Assembly: GCA_037447655.1 (NCBI GenBank)
Contig: JBBHKE010003283.1
Span: 46,851 to 110,850 of the forward strand
Source of the DNA: Zygnema cylindricum
Lineage: Eukaryota > Streptophyta > Zygnematophyceae > Zygnematales > Zygnemataceae
Direction: 5' to 3'
DNA length: 64,000 nt
Under the pieces are notes generated by a model that saw nothing but the letters and a program-made list of their open reading frames with translations, was not told the origin of the DNA and ran no database searches. The position numbers and the translations under genes were made by a program. Positions 35,091 through 46,369 of this stretch are shown piece after piece. Within the stretch, counting starts at the first letter, position 1. Each line of letters begins with the position of its first letter.

Positions 35091-35096
35091 TTTATA
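35091..35096 (-). promoter_or_regulatory. Candidate TATA box of the expansin-like gene
   Basis: The minus strand reads AACTATAAACAC, 112 bases before the ATG at 34979. A CT-rich leader follows, as in many plant 5' UTRs. No transcript data were available. Confidence 0.45.
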
Positions 35097-35397
35097 GTTT
35101 GCGCGCGTTGCAAGGGAGCGCGTGATTTTCCGTACGGAAAGGGCTCCGGATTTCACGGGAGAGGATCGTGATCGTGAGATACGGTGATTCGGCTAACTTG
35201 CGGAGCTGGTCGGTGGGATTTGAAAGACGGGAATCCGGCGAGTGCCGACAAAAACACGAATCTTTATTCCATTTAAAAAACAGCAAAAAAATGAAAATCG
35301 ATGCTGTGAAGTGGATCTCGACCTGTTTCAACGTTCAAGATTCGTTTAAACAGAGTCGGATAGATTCACCTTTGCCAATCAGCATCAAATTAGCATA

Positions 35398-35717
35398 AAT
35401 AGAGCGGACTGCAATAACGTAGTGGACTTCAGTTCCACAGCTGTACAAATCGAAATGTTTTGGAATGTCTGCCCAAAAATGACTCAGCAGTTTTTTTTGG
35501 CGTTCCACTAACAAATGTTGTGAGTTTGTGACAGGTGAAGAAAATCACGAAAGACAATTGATTAGAATCAGAGTGGAAATCATTAATAGAGTGGACTGCA
35601 ATGCTGTGGTGGACTTTAGTTCTAAGGCTGTTCAAATCGAAATTTGTCGTTATCTGCCCGAAAATGACGGAGCACTATTTTGGCGTTCCACTAACAAACA
35701 TTGTGAGTTTGTGACCG
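35398..35717 (+). repeat. Tandem duplication, 187-bp period
   Basis: Units starting AATAGAG at 35398 and 35585 share GGACTGCAAT, GTGGACTT, CAAATCGAAAT and GGCGTTCCACTAACAAA, ending GTGAGTTTGTGAC. The second copy is open on the plus strand (DCNAVVDFSSKAVQIEI...FWRSTNKHCEFV); the first has stops. The frame looks coding-like but is unrecognised; the pair may come from a captured exon. Confidence 0.75.
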
Positions 35718-35724
35718 CGGACGG

Positions 35725-36053
35725 TACACCGTGAATCGTTATTAGCGTTTAAGAATTATTAGTGTCAATAATTAATTAGTGTTATTAATACTAATTTGGG
35801 CATTGCAAATTTTTTTTTTAAATGTTTAATTGTAATTTCTCTATAACGCTGATTTAGGTACACCGGATCTGCCGTCATTATATAAACAGTAAAATAGGTA
35901 AAAGTACAAAACTGTCTAAATTAGAGTTATTAACGCTAATTAGACAGTATTTACATTAACGTAGAAAAACAATTAGATTTATCAATCCTATTTTAGGTTC
36001 AAGGTTCAAAATTTGGGGGCGCCGAATTAACGCTAATAGCGATTCACGGTGTA
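35725..36053. mobile_element. TA-flanked TIR element, 329 bp (MITE)
   Basis: TACACCGTGAATCGTTATTA at the left and TAATAGCGATTCACGGTGTA at the right form strong inverted termini with TA outside. Another copy of the terminal word GTACACCG lies inside (about 35859). It is non-coding. Confidence 0.87.
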
Positions 36054-36274
36054 CTGCTAGGATTTGCAATGTCAGAATCAATGTCACTGTCGATGTCAAT
36101 CTAGCAATATTGGTTCGTAGTTGTGGTTCAATTTTGGTCGCACGTCACGTCCCGCATTTTGTTCCACTTTGTTTCGTTGGTAATAGTTCTGCTCATACGT
36201 TTTGTTTCATATACAAGGTTTTGTTTTCTACAGTTTCGTGCGAGTAAAGTCTATCAAGACTTTAGTAAATTATA

Positions 36275-36480
36275 CCTTGAATCGCTATTAGCGTTAACAA
36301 CGCTAATTCGTTGCCCCCAAATTTTGACCCTCGAACCTAAAATAGAATTAATAACTCTAAATGTTTTTTTACGTTAAAAGAGGTACGGTCGAAATAGCGC
36401 GAATAGGGTGAAGTTCCATCGGACGAAAAGTGAGATTGTTTACTACAAGCCGGACCTCTCCGTACTATGTCGTACCTCTT
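36275..36480. mobile_element. Fragments of two MITE families
   Basis: 36275-36375 starts TATACCTTGAATCGCTATTA, a left end of the mariner-like family without a right end. 36408-36480 carries GGGTGAAGTTCCATCGGACG and ACGAAAAGTGAG, the end of the TTA-flanked family seen whole near 44.9 kb. Confidence 0.6.
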
Positions 36481-36691
36481 ATGTTTTTTTTAACCGCGAA
36501 CAACATTACAGAGAATTTTGCCAATATTCTCAAAAGGTCTGAGAGGTAACAATGACCGTTGATATTTTTTAGAAAAATTTGAGCCGCGACACGTTGGATA
36601 GCCAGCATACGTGTCAAGACGTCAACCAACGGAAATCGAAAAATTTCACACATAACATCTCTATACAAATTATAGACCTTCGTTGCCGTTG

Positions 36692-36755
36692 TGAGAGAGG
36701 GGGAGGGGGAGAGGGAGAGGGAGAGGGAGAGGGAGAGAGAGGGAGAGGGAGAGGA
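36692..36755. repeat. GA/GGGAGA simple repeat
   Basis: Purine tract of GGGAGA units on the plus strand. Open frames across it are low complexity. Confidence 0.85.
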
Positions 36756-36854
36756 CGCGGAAATGCGACTTGGTCGTATAATGTTGGTCGAAAGTCGAAA
36801 CTTATTATGATTAAATTTCCGTACTTTACTCCCGTATGTTTGTGTACTGTACGG

Positions 36855-37057
36855 TACACCGTGAATCGTTATTAGCCTTATGTACGCTAAATCGGCACCC
36901 CAAAATTTCGACATTGATACCTTAAATATAATAGATTACACTATTTAAGGACGTGGAACATAATCTGCCACATTTCTTGGAACTAAATTAGAATGACTGA
37001 CGCTAATTTTTTCTTTGCACTAATAATTTCTATACGCTAATAACGATTCAAGGTGTA
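36855..37057. mobile_element. TA-flanked TIR element, 203 bp (MITE)
   Basis: TACACCGTGAATCGTTATTA at the left, CTAATAACGATTCAAGGTGT+A at the right. Its right end directly abuts the first copy of the 3.9-kb repeat. Confidence 0.85.
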
Positions 37058-37298
37058 GTGTACTGTACTTTTGTAGAATGTATAAAAGTACTTCAGCGTT
37101 GTGTATCGGGTGAAATTTATCGCAATATATCCAATATTCGATAATCGAATATCGAAAGGTTAGAGGGCTCGATATATCGATACGGGACCAACAAAAAGTA
37201 TCGCGGTATATTTGGTAGGAGTGGGCTCCGTACAGTTTTAGTACGGTCAATCATAAGGTCGACAGCACGAAAAATCGTACGGTAAATAGAACGCAATA

Positions 37299-37330
37299 CC
37301 CCCCCCCCCCCCCCTCCCCCCTCCCCCCAC
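37299..37330. repeat. Poly-C tract
   Basis: A run of about 19 C, then CTCCCCCCTCCCCCC. Copy 2 has a shorter C-rich run at the same place (about 46587-46619). A separate G run of about 17 (39838-39854) exists only in copy 1. Confidence 0.85.
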
Positions 37331-40300
37331 TGAGCGAGCGCCATGGGCGGGGAGGGGGGAGGAAGGCTTTTGAAAAAAAAAATGACTTCACTTCACTTGG
37401 ATATACCGCTATAAAAATGGCTATATTTCACCGATATATTGACTCTATATGCTGACAAAAAAATAACGTACTGATTTTTGGGAAATTTCACTTGTTTTTA
37501 TGCCCTCTTACCCCTTCGACAAGATATATTTTAACAAAAATTGCATTTATTTATTATTTTTTACTATATATATTTTAATGTAAAAGAAAATATCACTGTA
37601 ATATGATTTGTGTGCTCTCATATAATCCCATCATGACATTCAGTATGGACAGTAAATGTCGTACTGGGATTTAATGAGAATATAAAAACATGTTTACAAT
37701 TACAAACGTAAAAGGTTGAGTTTATACTAATCGAATGATATAATGATTTTGACATTATTACTATCTAAAGGGTTGTATATGGTCTTAAGGTTTAAGGTTA
37801 AGAAGTATAAACAATCTTTATGGCTTAAAGCTCGATTTTTTGTGCGTAAGTGATGCTCAACTCAAATTGGGGTTCAACACTTTCGTTCCACAAAACATGA
37901 ACCGTATTGTGATATGCGACACGAGATACTATACATATACATACTGTAATACTGTATAGCATATATAAAACCTAGTAATGGGGTTTATTAACATTATATA
38001 TGTACTATTTAATCAAAAATTACATTTTATTCATCTCGATTCTATACATATAATGCCCCCCGATAGCCCAATATTAGTCATTGGAATTATTACGATAGAA
38101 TATTCAACAGTACACAACAAGCTCACCGATACACAACAAACCTCTTATGATTTAGATTTTAGGCTTTTTTGGGGCTTGAGGGCTTTCTAAGGTTTGTTGT
38201 CGCCTTTTTAGGTACCGCTTGAATCTCTTCATTTTATAACAATATGTTACTATAAAATTTACGATAATATGTAGAGTAAAAAACGTTAGCGTGCGGTTTG
38301 GAGATTACGATTTGGTGTCAACCAGCTCGTCGAAGTTCGCGCTTCATAATAGAGATGGGTATTGAGTGGTAATGGCACTCAATTATGAATAAGAGCCTCC
38401 TCTGTGAATTGATGCGGGGTAAAGGCAAATGTACTTCGAAGGGGCTTTTTCCCTTTTAACGGATAAATGTTGCATTAGGCTATTTCCGCAACTTACTCGT
38501 AGATAGATATGTGTAACATGTACTCTTCTTATCGCCACACAAAAGTTGTGCAAATAGGAAATACGAGTTTTATGCACGAGTTTAGGGAATTGTTATCGGT
38601 TTTACAAGCTCCCAATGCATGCATGGTGTTTTAACGAGATCGAAAAACCTTTAAAGAGGATTGACAAACTAGTTGAAAGACATACAACGATTATTTTCCT
38701 CGCACAAAGAGAGAGGTAGCCAAAATTTAGGGGAATAAAGGTCCTCGAAAGGGATGCACACCCCGTCGAGGTAGCTTCCACTCACCCAAAGTGGTCTTCG
38801 AAACTAAATTCACCACGTTATCATCGAGTTGCTGAAAAACGAGCATGATATGGGAACTTTGATAGTTTTGACACAAAACTAACCCTCAAAATACTCCTTA
38901 GACTCGGCTTAAATACTTTAAAAAATAACTATAAACAAGGTAAAATGCAAAGTTTCAAAATTGGGATAAGGGACAAAGTGGATTTGCTTGTAACGCAAAG
39001 TGGTCTATCAACACCATTTGACTAAAGATACCCTACAAAAGTTCAATTTTAGCAACTAGGGACAACCTAATGGAAGGTTAAAAATGATTTTCTCTATATT
39101 GAATCCCTTCCCACGTATCATTTTATCGGGAGAATGAGGTGAACCAAACCCGAAATGGAAAGTCAATGGACGACTGGTGTGATAAAAAAACGGATCGTTG
39201 AACTCCGACTTAAAGTCATTGTTAATGGATCCAACACGGAAAGGTTGGTCCTAAACATGATTCTTAATAAGATGTCGAAAGAAGAATGAGAGGACTCAAA
39301 TAGGAAAGATAGGGGACTATGAAGTAAGTGGGGGGCATAGGTAGAAGGTGACCCATATTCGTTAGATAATTGTTGAAAAGACAACCTTGCAAGAGAGGGG
39401 TCGTCAATATACTTATGTCCTTTGACAAGAATAAAAACAAAGATTATAACAACCATGACTTGCTAAAATGTCCCTCTTTAACACGGGTAGTATAAGACTT
39501 CTAATAATCCTCCAATATGTAGGATTAGCAAAGGACAAAACAATAACAAAAGTTGTCAATAGAACGTTCTTTCAACCAAATAGAAAAAGTGTGGCTTTCT
39601 ATCTCGATGGGTCATTCGGTGGAGCTAGAGGCCATAGTTAGAATTTATAACCCCTCCTTTTGTCACACTTCTTTCAGTCTTCGTGGCGGATGGGCCTTAA
39701 GAGTTACCCTCACCGAAAAAAGACCGAAAGTCAAGTGAGATTAGAACTTAAATAGTTAAGCCAATATTGTTTAGTGAATGCTACGAACACGATATATCTG
39801 GCTCATTTTAAATGTAGGCGGAAAAGGGGAGGGGGAGGGGGGGGGGGGGGGGGGCTTTGATTACGAGACCTCAAGGTTTGTAAAATCTCCACTTTCTCGT
39901 ACATTTTTACAATTAAGTCTACGCCAAGATGGTTATCAAGAAATGTGGGAGATAATTTATAGAACGAGGAGTAAAACAATGAGTGATTCGTGACATGGCT
40001 TGAAGGAGGGATGACGTACGGGACCATATGTCTCGATTAAAAGCAAAAAATGTAAAAGAGTTTTGCTAAGGATGATGGAAGGAGGTTAATGACAAGAAAA
40101 AGGGAGCTCGAAATAATGGCTTTTGCAAGGTTTGATGAATGGACAAACATGTATGGAAAAAGACCTTCTCGTCTTACCCGAGGTGTAGGTCGAGGATGTC
40201 GTTCCCGCTCACGCCATTTAGATGGACATGTTTTAAGGAGGGACCTCTAAGGGTTTTTAACGTGGTCATTTTTCTAGGAGAGTGGGCTTATGTTTAATAA

Positions 40301-40766
40301 TGACTAAAAGTCAAGGCCCATCTATTGATGCGACTCAGCATGGTGAGCTACCCTAATATTTTGGCGGATATAACAATGATAGCTGAGGAGCCAGCTGGTG
40401 TAAGGTTAAGCCCTCAACATGTGGAAATTTTGAAGTACGTCTTTAAGGAGAAAACAATACTCTTTCATCCGCTAATGTAGGCAAAGTGTACCAGCTGATA
40501 CCCGAGAGGTGTGGTCACCCACAACCGATATTTAGTACAATGAACTCACCAACAATGTTATTCAGGTTGGTCGCGCAGGGCGTATTGCATTCACAACTAC
40601 ATTAAAAGGTCACAGGTTAAAATCTTGGCCGACTCATCACCTCTTTAACGAAATTGTCTACTGTATCACCCAATTCGTAAAAACGTAGCACGATATCAAA
40701 GCGAAGGGGATCAGGCTAATTGTGGATATATGCTCGACTACATCTCGAAAGCGGGATGTTGATGTA

Positions 40767-42002
40767 TGTTGAAATGTATGTATTTTTTAGGTCTTTATTG
40801 GAAAAATAAATAGAGTAAGTCAGCAAAGGCAGCTTGCTTCTCGCTCAACTCTCTCCGGTCCCCATACTTGTTGCAGTCACTGAAGACCAGAGAGAGAGCT
40901 AGAGCCATGGCTGTCTAAAGGGGATAGGCTGATTCGTAGTTTGTGCCAAAAGAGGACTGCCAAAATCAGGATTTGATCCTAGTACCTACAATCCTTAAAA
41001 GCCGTTGGCTTTAGCCAATAGCTTAGAGTCGACGTTGGAATACATAGGGTACAATAGCTATTTATAAAGATACAATAAGAGAATTCTAAACAGCAAATAA
41101 ATAACCAACAGCTGCTTTAAACCAGATTTGAACCAAGGTCTATGGTAATACGTATAGTGGTGCGCCTTATCCAATAAGGCATTAACGAAACGATACACAT
41201 GACAGGCTTAAAAAATTTATAAACATTATCGCAACAGCTAATTAACAGGAGACTAACCAAAAGGAGCAATTCATGCATCTACGCGAATCTGAACCGTATA
41301 AAATATGTTTTGATCGGACGACCGGCATTATAGCCGCCACGCGAAGTGAGCTTTCGGCGGCATACCGAGATAGCGTCACGCGGTGCCACGTGGCGCCACA
41401 TTATTTGATACCGGAGAAGATGGGAGGAGGAACCATGGCTTCCGATTTTACAGGTGTCACCTTGTAGACCTTGTCGTACAATGGTCGTACAATAAGTACA
41501 TCGCCCATTCTACCTTCTTGTACTATATAGTGTTCCTATTGGACTAGGGTTTAGTAGTAGGTAGTCATGAGTAGGCAGACTAAGACTTAGTGATATTTCG
41601 GTACCTCTCTCTAAGAGAGCTTGTAACTATAAATGTCATCTTTGACCAGCCATAACTTAATGCTCGAGTGAGCAAATTCAGTGATTCTTTTTGCTACGGA
41701 CTCAAGGGAGTCCAAGCTACACAAGGGTGTAGTCAGTCAGAGTCTTTGCGTGCCAGGGTGGCACTTATTCAGTGGGAAAGTCAAAGTGGGGAATATTGTC
41801 CAAAACACATATTTAAGCTTTGCATTTTGTGGTGGAACTAAGCACACAGAAGGTCTTCTCTTCACAGGGGTGAAGGTATATTGGGGTTCTTATTGTCAAG
41901 GGATCATTTATTTGGGTTTATATCAACTTGGAGTCGGCACTATCTAGATTAGCTTCTTTTGGATCTGCGAATTCTGTGGGCAATGGAGCCCATAGAATTT
42001 CA
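40767..42002 (+). repeat. Solo copia LTR, 1236 bp, perfect TSD
   Basis: Starts TGTTGAAATGTATG and ends CATAGAATTTCA. ATGTA flanks it at 40762-40766 and 42003-42007. It inserted into the leader of another copy of the family (internal remnant at 42003-42141). Confidence 0.88.
41115..41190 (-). other. tRNA-Arg-like sequence within the solo LTR
   Basis: The minus strand reads GCCTTATTGGATAAGGCGCA (A-box/D-arm of tRNA-Arg type), and after ~30 bases GGTTCAAATC (B box). As in the full element, it is antisense to the LTR. The acceptor stem does not close. Confidence 0.5.
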
Positions 42003-42141
42003 ATGTACGCAAAATGTGACGATCGGTACCCATGCGGGGTGCCAAAACCTTTTTTCGCATACATCTCCTATCATCATACTTTCCCAGTATATGAAACCAG
42101 TTCCATTAATGATTCGTACCCTTGAGTGAGGGCCCATAACC
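42003..42141 (-). pseudogene. Copia gag leader fragment with primer-binding site
   Basis: Adjacent to the LTR at 42142 the minus strand reads GGTTATGGGCCC, then codes VMGPHSRVRI and YWESMM, clearly related to the gag start of the full element (VMGPPSRVPI, YWEMMM). Only ~140 bp remain on this side of the solo LTR. Confidence 0.7.
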
Positions 42142-43197
42142 TGAAACTCTGAGACCTCCATAAGTCCTCAGAGTGGACAGCTTCCAAGAAGCCCCTAGGA
42201 TAACTCTGACCCCTTTGTGTTTCAGCAAAAACAACTGCCACCCTTGCAGACAAAAACTCTTACCACCTTTACCCCTGGAAGGCAAGACTCCCTTGAGTCG
42301 ATAGCAAAAAGAATCTCTGAATTTGCTCCCTTGAGCATTAAGTTATGGAGGGTCAAAGTTGACCTTTTGTACAGAAGCTCTCTGGGAGAGAGGGTCCTAT
42401 CTCCTAATTTTTCTAAGTCCTATCTCTCTCACAGACTCTATCTCTTGATGTACGAAACCAATCAGTTTACAATCCCGTACGCAAAAGTATAACTGCCGGT
42501 GTACTTTATGTACGGACATTGTACGACATGGCCTAAATGGCGACACATGTCATATCCGGATTTGGTGTCATAATCTCCGGAGATAGCACAATCCAATGAA
42601 ATTTCGCCACGCGTCATCCGATGTGGCGATGGCCACAAACCGCCGAAATCTTCTTCCGCGATCTCGGCGCTAATTCCGACCGTCCGATTAAATTCGAATT
42701 TAATCGTAGCCGTAATAAATACATGCGCGGTATTCGTTTCACTTAAGAAATAAATGACCGGTATTGATTTCTTGTCCCTACCGTAATCCGTACTTATACA
42801 TTACTGGATCTATGTATCCCGTAAACAATTACAGTTAAATGATTTATCCTACGTATACATGTTTAAATAAATATCAAACTATATAGTACGTAACACTAGT
42901 TCTAGACTTAACGGCTAAGGCTACCGGCTACCTGCTGTCTGCCGGCCGGTAGGTACCAGGATCAAATCCTGTGGCCGGCACATATCTTTTAGATAAAATA
43001 AATCCCTAACTAATATAAATCTCCCGTAAACCTCTGGATAGCCTAGGTAGCCATGGCAATAGCTCCCTCTCCAATTTCTCAGTGAGTGCGACAAGTTTGA
43101 GAGTTGGAGAGAGAAGTTAGAGGTAGACTGCCTCGGCTTCTTTCTATATTTCTATTTAGACCTAGAAAATACTAAAAATGGACCATTAATTTCTACA
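42142..43197 (-). repeat. Copia LTR, 1056 bp, minus orientation
   Basis: From TGAAACTCTGAGACCTCC to ATTAATTTCTACA. It is very close to the 3' LTR of the full element across 42150-43020 (for example GAATTTGCTCCCTTGAGCA). Together with 40767-42002 it forms two LTRs in opposite orientation 139 bp apart. Confidence 0.85.
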
Positions 43198-43552
43198 ATT
43201 CGAACCTATAGTGAAAGGTCTTATTCTCAAATATCGGCCAACTCATCACTCCTTTCAACGTCTTTGCCCACTCTATGAACTCGATTTTACTATTCTTTAT
43301 ATTGTCTCTACGAATCTTAACATTGTCTCTGCGCTCGACATAATGTCTTGGAGGTTTTCTATTGAGATATCTTATAACATTGGCTAAAATGGGAAAGGAA
43401 ACAAGATGAAGAATTTTAACGTAGTCCTTGGCTCAGATGGGATTATATTTGATCATAAAATGTTTAGCTAAATACAGAGAAAAGTTGGCTAGGCTTAAAA
43501 CAATTATAAAGATTAATGGAGATTGTTGAATCAAATTTGGTGTTAAGTACAG

Positions 43553-43860
43553 TACACCGCCAATCGCTATTAGCGTAGTGTACGCTAATTCCGTCCCGTT
43601 TTTATTGTATTTTTATTATCCAATTGCGTAGCTTATTCTATTTTTTTCTATACGCCATTTAGGGTTATGTTTCATGTACACCGTTAATCACTATTAGCGT
43701 ACTGTACGCTAATTCCGTCCCGCTTTTTTTTTTTTATTCTCAATTAGCATAGTTCATTCTATTTTTTTTTCTCTATTTAGGGTTAATTTTTTAGCGTTGT
43801 ACAAAACGGAAGTACGCCATCTTTTAAATAATGTGGTGTACGGTTAGAATCATACCGTAC
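43553..43860. mobile_element. Two left ends of a MITE in tandem
   Basis: TACACCGCCAATCGCTATTA (43553) and TACACCGTTAATCACTATTA (43677) each lead into GTACGCTAATTCCGTCCC, 124 bp apart and in the same orientation. No right end is seen. Confidence 0.65.
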
Positions 43861-44134
43861 AAAAGGTACCTTTTTAAGTGAAAAGTACAATTCATTTTGT
43901 TTAGTAGCCGCGGACGCATGAGAATGTGCGGTCGAAAAAGGGGATCAAATCGGGTTGTCAAATATCACGTTCGCTTATATTCGTCCAATAACCACGTTTC
44001 GACTTTCGACTGCGTGAACGTACGATTTGTGTACGATTTGTCAGATTTTGTACAAGTACCTATATTAGTGTAAGCATGTTTGCGACCGACATTTGCTTTT
44101 TTCAAAGACCCAAATTAGAATTATTAAACAATTA

Positions 44135-44892
44135 GGGTGGAATTCCATTAGGCCGTCCCAGTAAATGTACGGAAAATTCTATTGGCAGCGTTTACTGGAA
44201 GACTATTCCATTTTGTCGGGCTAGTAACAAACCTTCCTCAATTATGATTAGCGCCATGTAGGTTAGAGTCCAGATTTGAAAATCTTAAATAAAATCTTCA
44301 AACGGAAAGTTAGAACGAAATATCTGTACGGCCGGAGGAAGTTAATGATTCGTACGTAAAGTTTGCGGCCAGATTTTTGATTTTGAAAACGGAAATCAAA
44401 ATTTCGAAACAGAATGGCAAAAAGACGCTGCAAACTTTGAAGGTCGCGGCAAACTTTGAATGTCGGTGGATGTCAGACGGAGCGTGCGAACAAAATTTCG
44501 GCTCACTTGCATCCAGCGTGGCAGGCGGCACATGGACCGTACGACGTAGGCCCATGGCCTATACGACGTGTAGACCGGTGATCGCTTGTTCAAAGCATAT
44601 AATTTTTTTCTTTTTCACGTGTACCAATGGTACACGTCTAGTATCGTACAACTCTCCTCGCGAGGAGACTATCGTGACACTGGATGATGTGCGCGATTGC
44701 TTCGCGGATTTGAAAAAGTGGAATATCCAACGGCCAGGAACTACGCCTACATCATTCGAGCTTCCCGACAGCTTTCCAGTAACGATTTTTAGTCTGACAA
44801 AAAAAAATTTAAGGTACGGCATGGTACGAATATGTACGAGCTTGTACGACGTCCAGTAAAAACCACACTTTTCTTTTAATGGAATTCCACCC
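44135..44892. mobile_element. TTA-flanked TIR element A (PIF/Harbinger-like)
   Basis: GGGTGGAATTCCATTA at the left, TTAATGGAATTCCACCC at the right, with TTA directly outside both (44132-44134, 44893-44895). It contains the 16-bp palindrome TCTCCTCGCGAGGAGA (44653-44668). The open frame on each strand lacks transposase motifs. Most of it is inversely repeated in element B. Confidence 0.82.
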
Positions 44893-44895
44893 TTA

Positions 44896-45561
44896 GGGTG
44901 ACGCTCCATTAGACGAAAAGTGGGGTTCGTTACTGGACGCCGTACGTTTTCGTACACCGCCGTACAGAGACGTACAATAATTTTTGTTTTGTTGGACGAA
45001 ACATCATTACTGGAAAGCTGTCAGGAAGCTCCAATGATGTAGGCGTAATTCTTGATCGTTGGATGTTTCACGTTTTGAGATCCGCGAAGCAATAGAGCAC
45101 ATCATCTAGTGGGCCCCAACTCTCCTCGAGGAGGAGAGTTGGGGCCCACTAGATGATTTCCATTGGTACACGTGAAAAGGAAAAAAAATATCTACGTTGT
45201 TCAAGCGATCACATGCGTGCACGTCGTATATGCCATGTGCCTTCTGCCACGTTGAATGCAGGTCACGTGAAAATATCCTCGCACGCTTCGTCTGACATCC
45301 GCCGACATTCAAAGTTTGCCGCGACCTTCTAAGTTTGTCGCGTCTTTTTGCCATTCTGTTTCGACATTTTGATTTCCACTTTCAAAATCAAAATCTAGTC
45401 GAAAACTTTATGTACGAATCATTAATTTCCTCCGGTTGTACAGAAATTTCGTACAGATATTCCTTTTGTAGATTTTTTTAAAGATTTTTAGAATTTGGAC
45501 TCTAACCTACGTGGCGCCAATCATAAATGAGGAAGGTTTGTTACTAGGCCGACACAATGGA
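44896..45561. mobile_element. TTA-adjoining TIR element B, inverted relative to A, cut by the gap
   Basis: Starts GGGTGACGCTCCATTAGACG, sharing one TTA with element A. Reading it backwards reproduces A: GCAAACTTTGAATGTCGG, TTGATTTTGAAA, AGGTTAGAGTCC and GGTTTGTTACTAG occur in both with diverged bases. It ends at the N gap, so its right terminus is unseen. Confidence 0.75.
45101..45157. repeat. Perfect 27-bp hairpin with 3-base loop
   Basis: The arm ATCATCTAGTGGGCCCCAAC+TCTCCTC (45101-45127), loop GAG, then the exact reverse complement (45131-45157). It sits at the position where element A carries its shorter palindrome. Confidence 0.95.
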
Positions 45562-45571
45562 NNNNNNNNNN
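45562..45571. other. Assembly gap (10 N)
   Basis: Ten N at the end of the A/B inverted repeat; true size unknown. Long inverted repeats commonly break assemblies. Confidence 0.95.
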
Positions 45572-46369
45572 TAACCGAATAAGTATGCAGGATGTAATAA
45601 CGTTTCACGATTAATACGTAAAATATGGCACAAAGGTGTTTACATAGTATAAGAATACAGTTACAGTAAACTGTACATCATCTATAACCAGTTATTTACT
45701 TACTTTTAGTTTAATAACACAGTTAAAGGGTTCTGTTTAGGATTAATTACCGAATGAGTGTTCAAAATTTGTTATTTAGCTATTTAAATTAACTATAAAT
45801 TCAATCTCTTTGAGCTGGTGTTAAGTTTGTTTTGAATCAGTATATGATTTTACCTCTTTTTGTAGGAGCGAAGGGAATTTTGATGTTAGGTTTTGCTTGA
45901 ATTTGATTTTCATTCATTTATTGACCAATATCTACTACATGTCAAATGACATTGACATAAGAATATGATACATTTGTGGAAACACGGTATAAAATGCATA
46001 ATTAGCACTTTGCAATAATGTAGGACGTATGAATAAGCCAATAACTACGATTTGTCGCGTTCCCTAAGATTTGCGAATTTAATATTGTTGCTACCGTGTC
46101 AGATTTGCGATGCTAATCATGATGTCACGTACTTCCACGCTACCAAAGAGTACAAAGTACAATAATGCTGGATTGTATAGATAGTAAGAAATTTTCATTT
46201 TTTTTTGTTTTTTGGTCAACCCTCCGTAACCGACTTTTTTTTTTCCGGTGAATCAACCGCCCGCAATTGCCCGCCCCCAAAATTAGGAAACCGAATCTGT
46301 TGCGGATCCGGCGCGGGCGGTCGGTTAGAGGTCCGTCACGGTTTCGGTTGACCGTTTGTGACCTCTGTG
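45572..46369. other. Spacer with the right part of an hAT-like element
   Basis: From about 46140 the sequence resembles the hAT-like family (ACAAAGTACAATAATG core, GGATCCGGCGCGGGCGG) and ends TTTGTGACCTCTG at 46367. The left end is not found, so no target duplication can be shown. The first ~560 bases are AT-rich with no gene. Confidence 0.65.

Larger units (their letters stand above)
37058..43548 (+). repeat. Unclassified ~3.9-kb repeat, copy 1 (interrupted)
   Basis: 37060-40717 and 43421-43548 align, by eye at roughly 90%, with 46370-50137 and 50138-50258. The 2.7 kb between holds copia LTR sequence. Short conserved-looking frames exist on both strands: plus, near 40340, MVSYPNILADITMIAEE and RLSPQHVEILKYVFKE; then NNVIQVGRAGRIAF; minus, near 39450, MVVIIFVFILVKGHKYID. 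All are broken by stops. No transposase or polymerase motif is recognised and no clear terminal repeats are seen, so the class is unknown. Confidence 0.8.

Noticed and set aside
40767-43197. One long inverted-repeat element made of two LTRs
   Set aside because: The exact ATGTA duplication around 40767-42002 shows two separate insertions.
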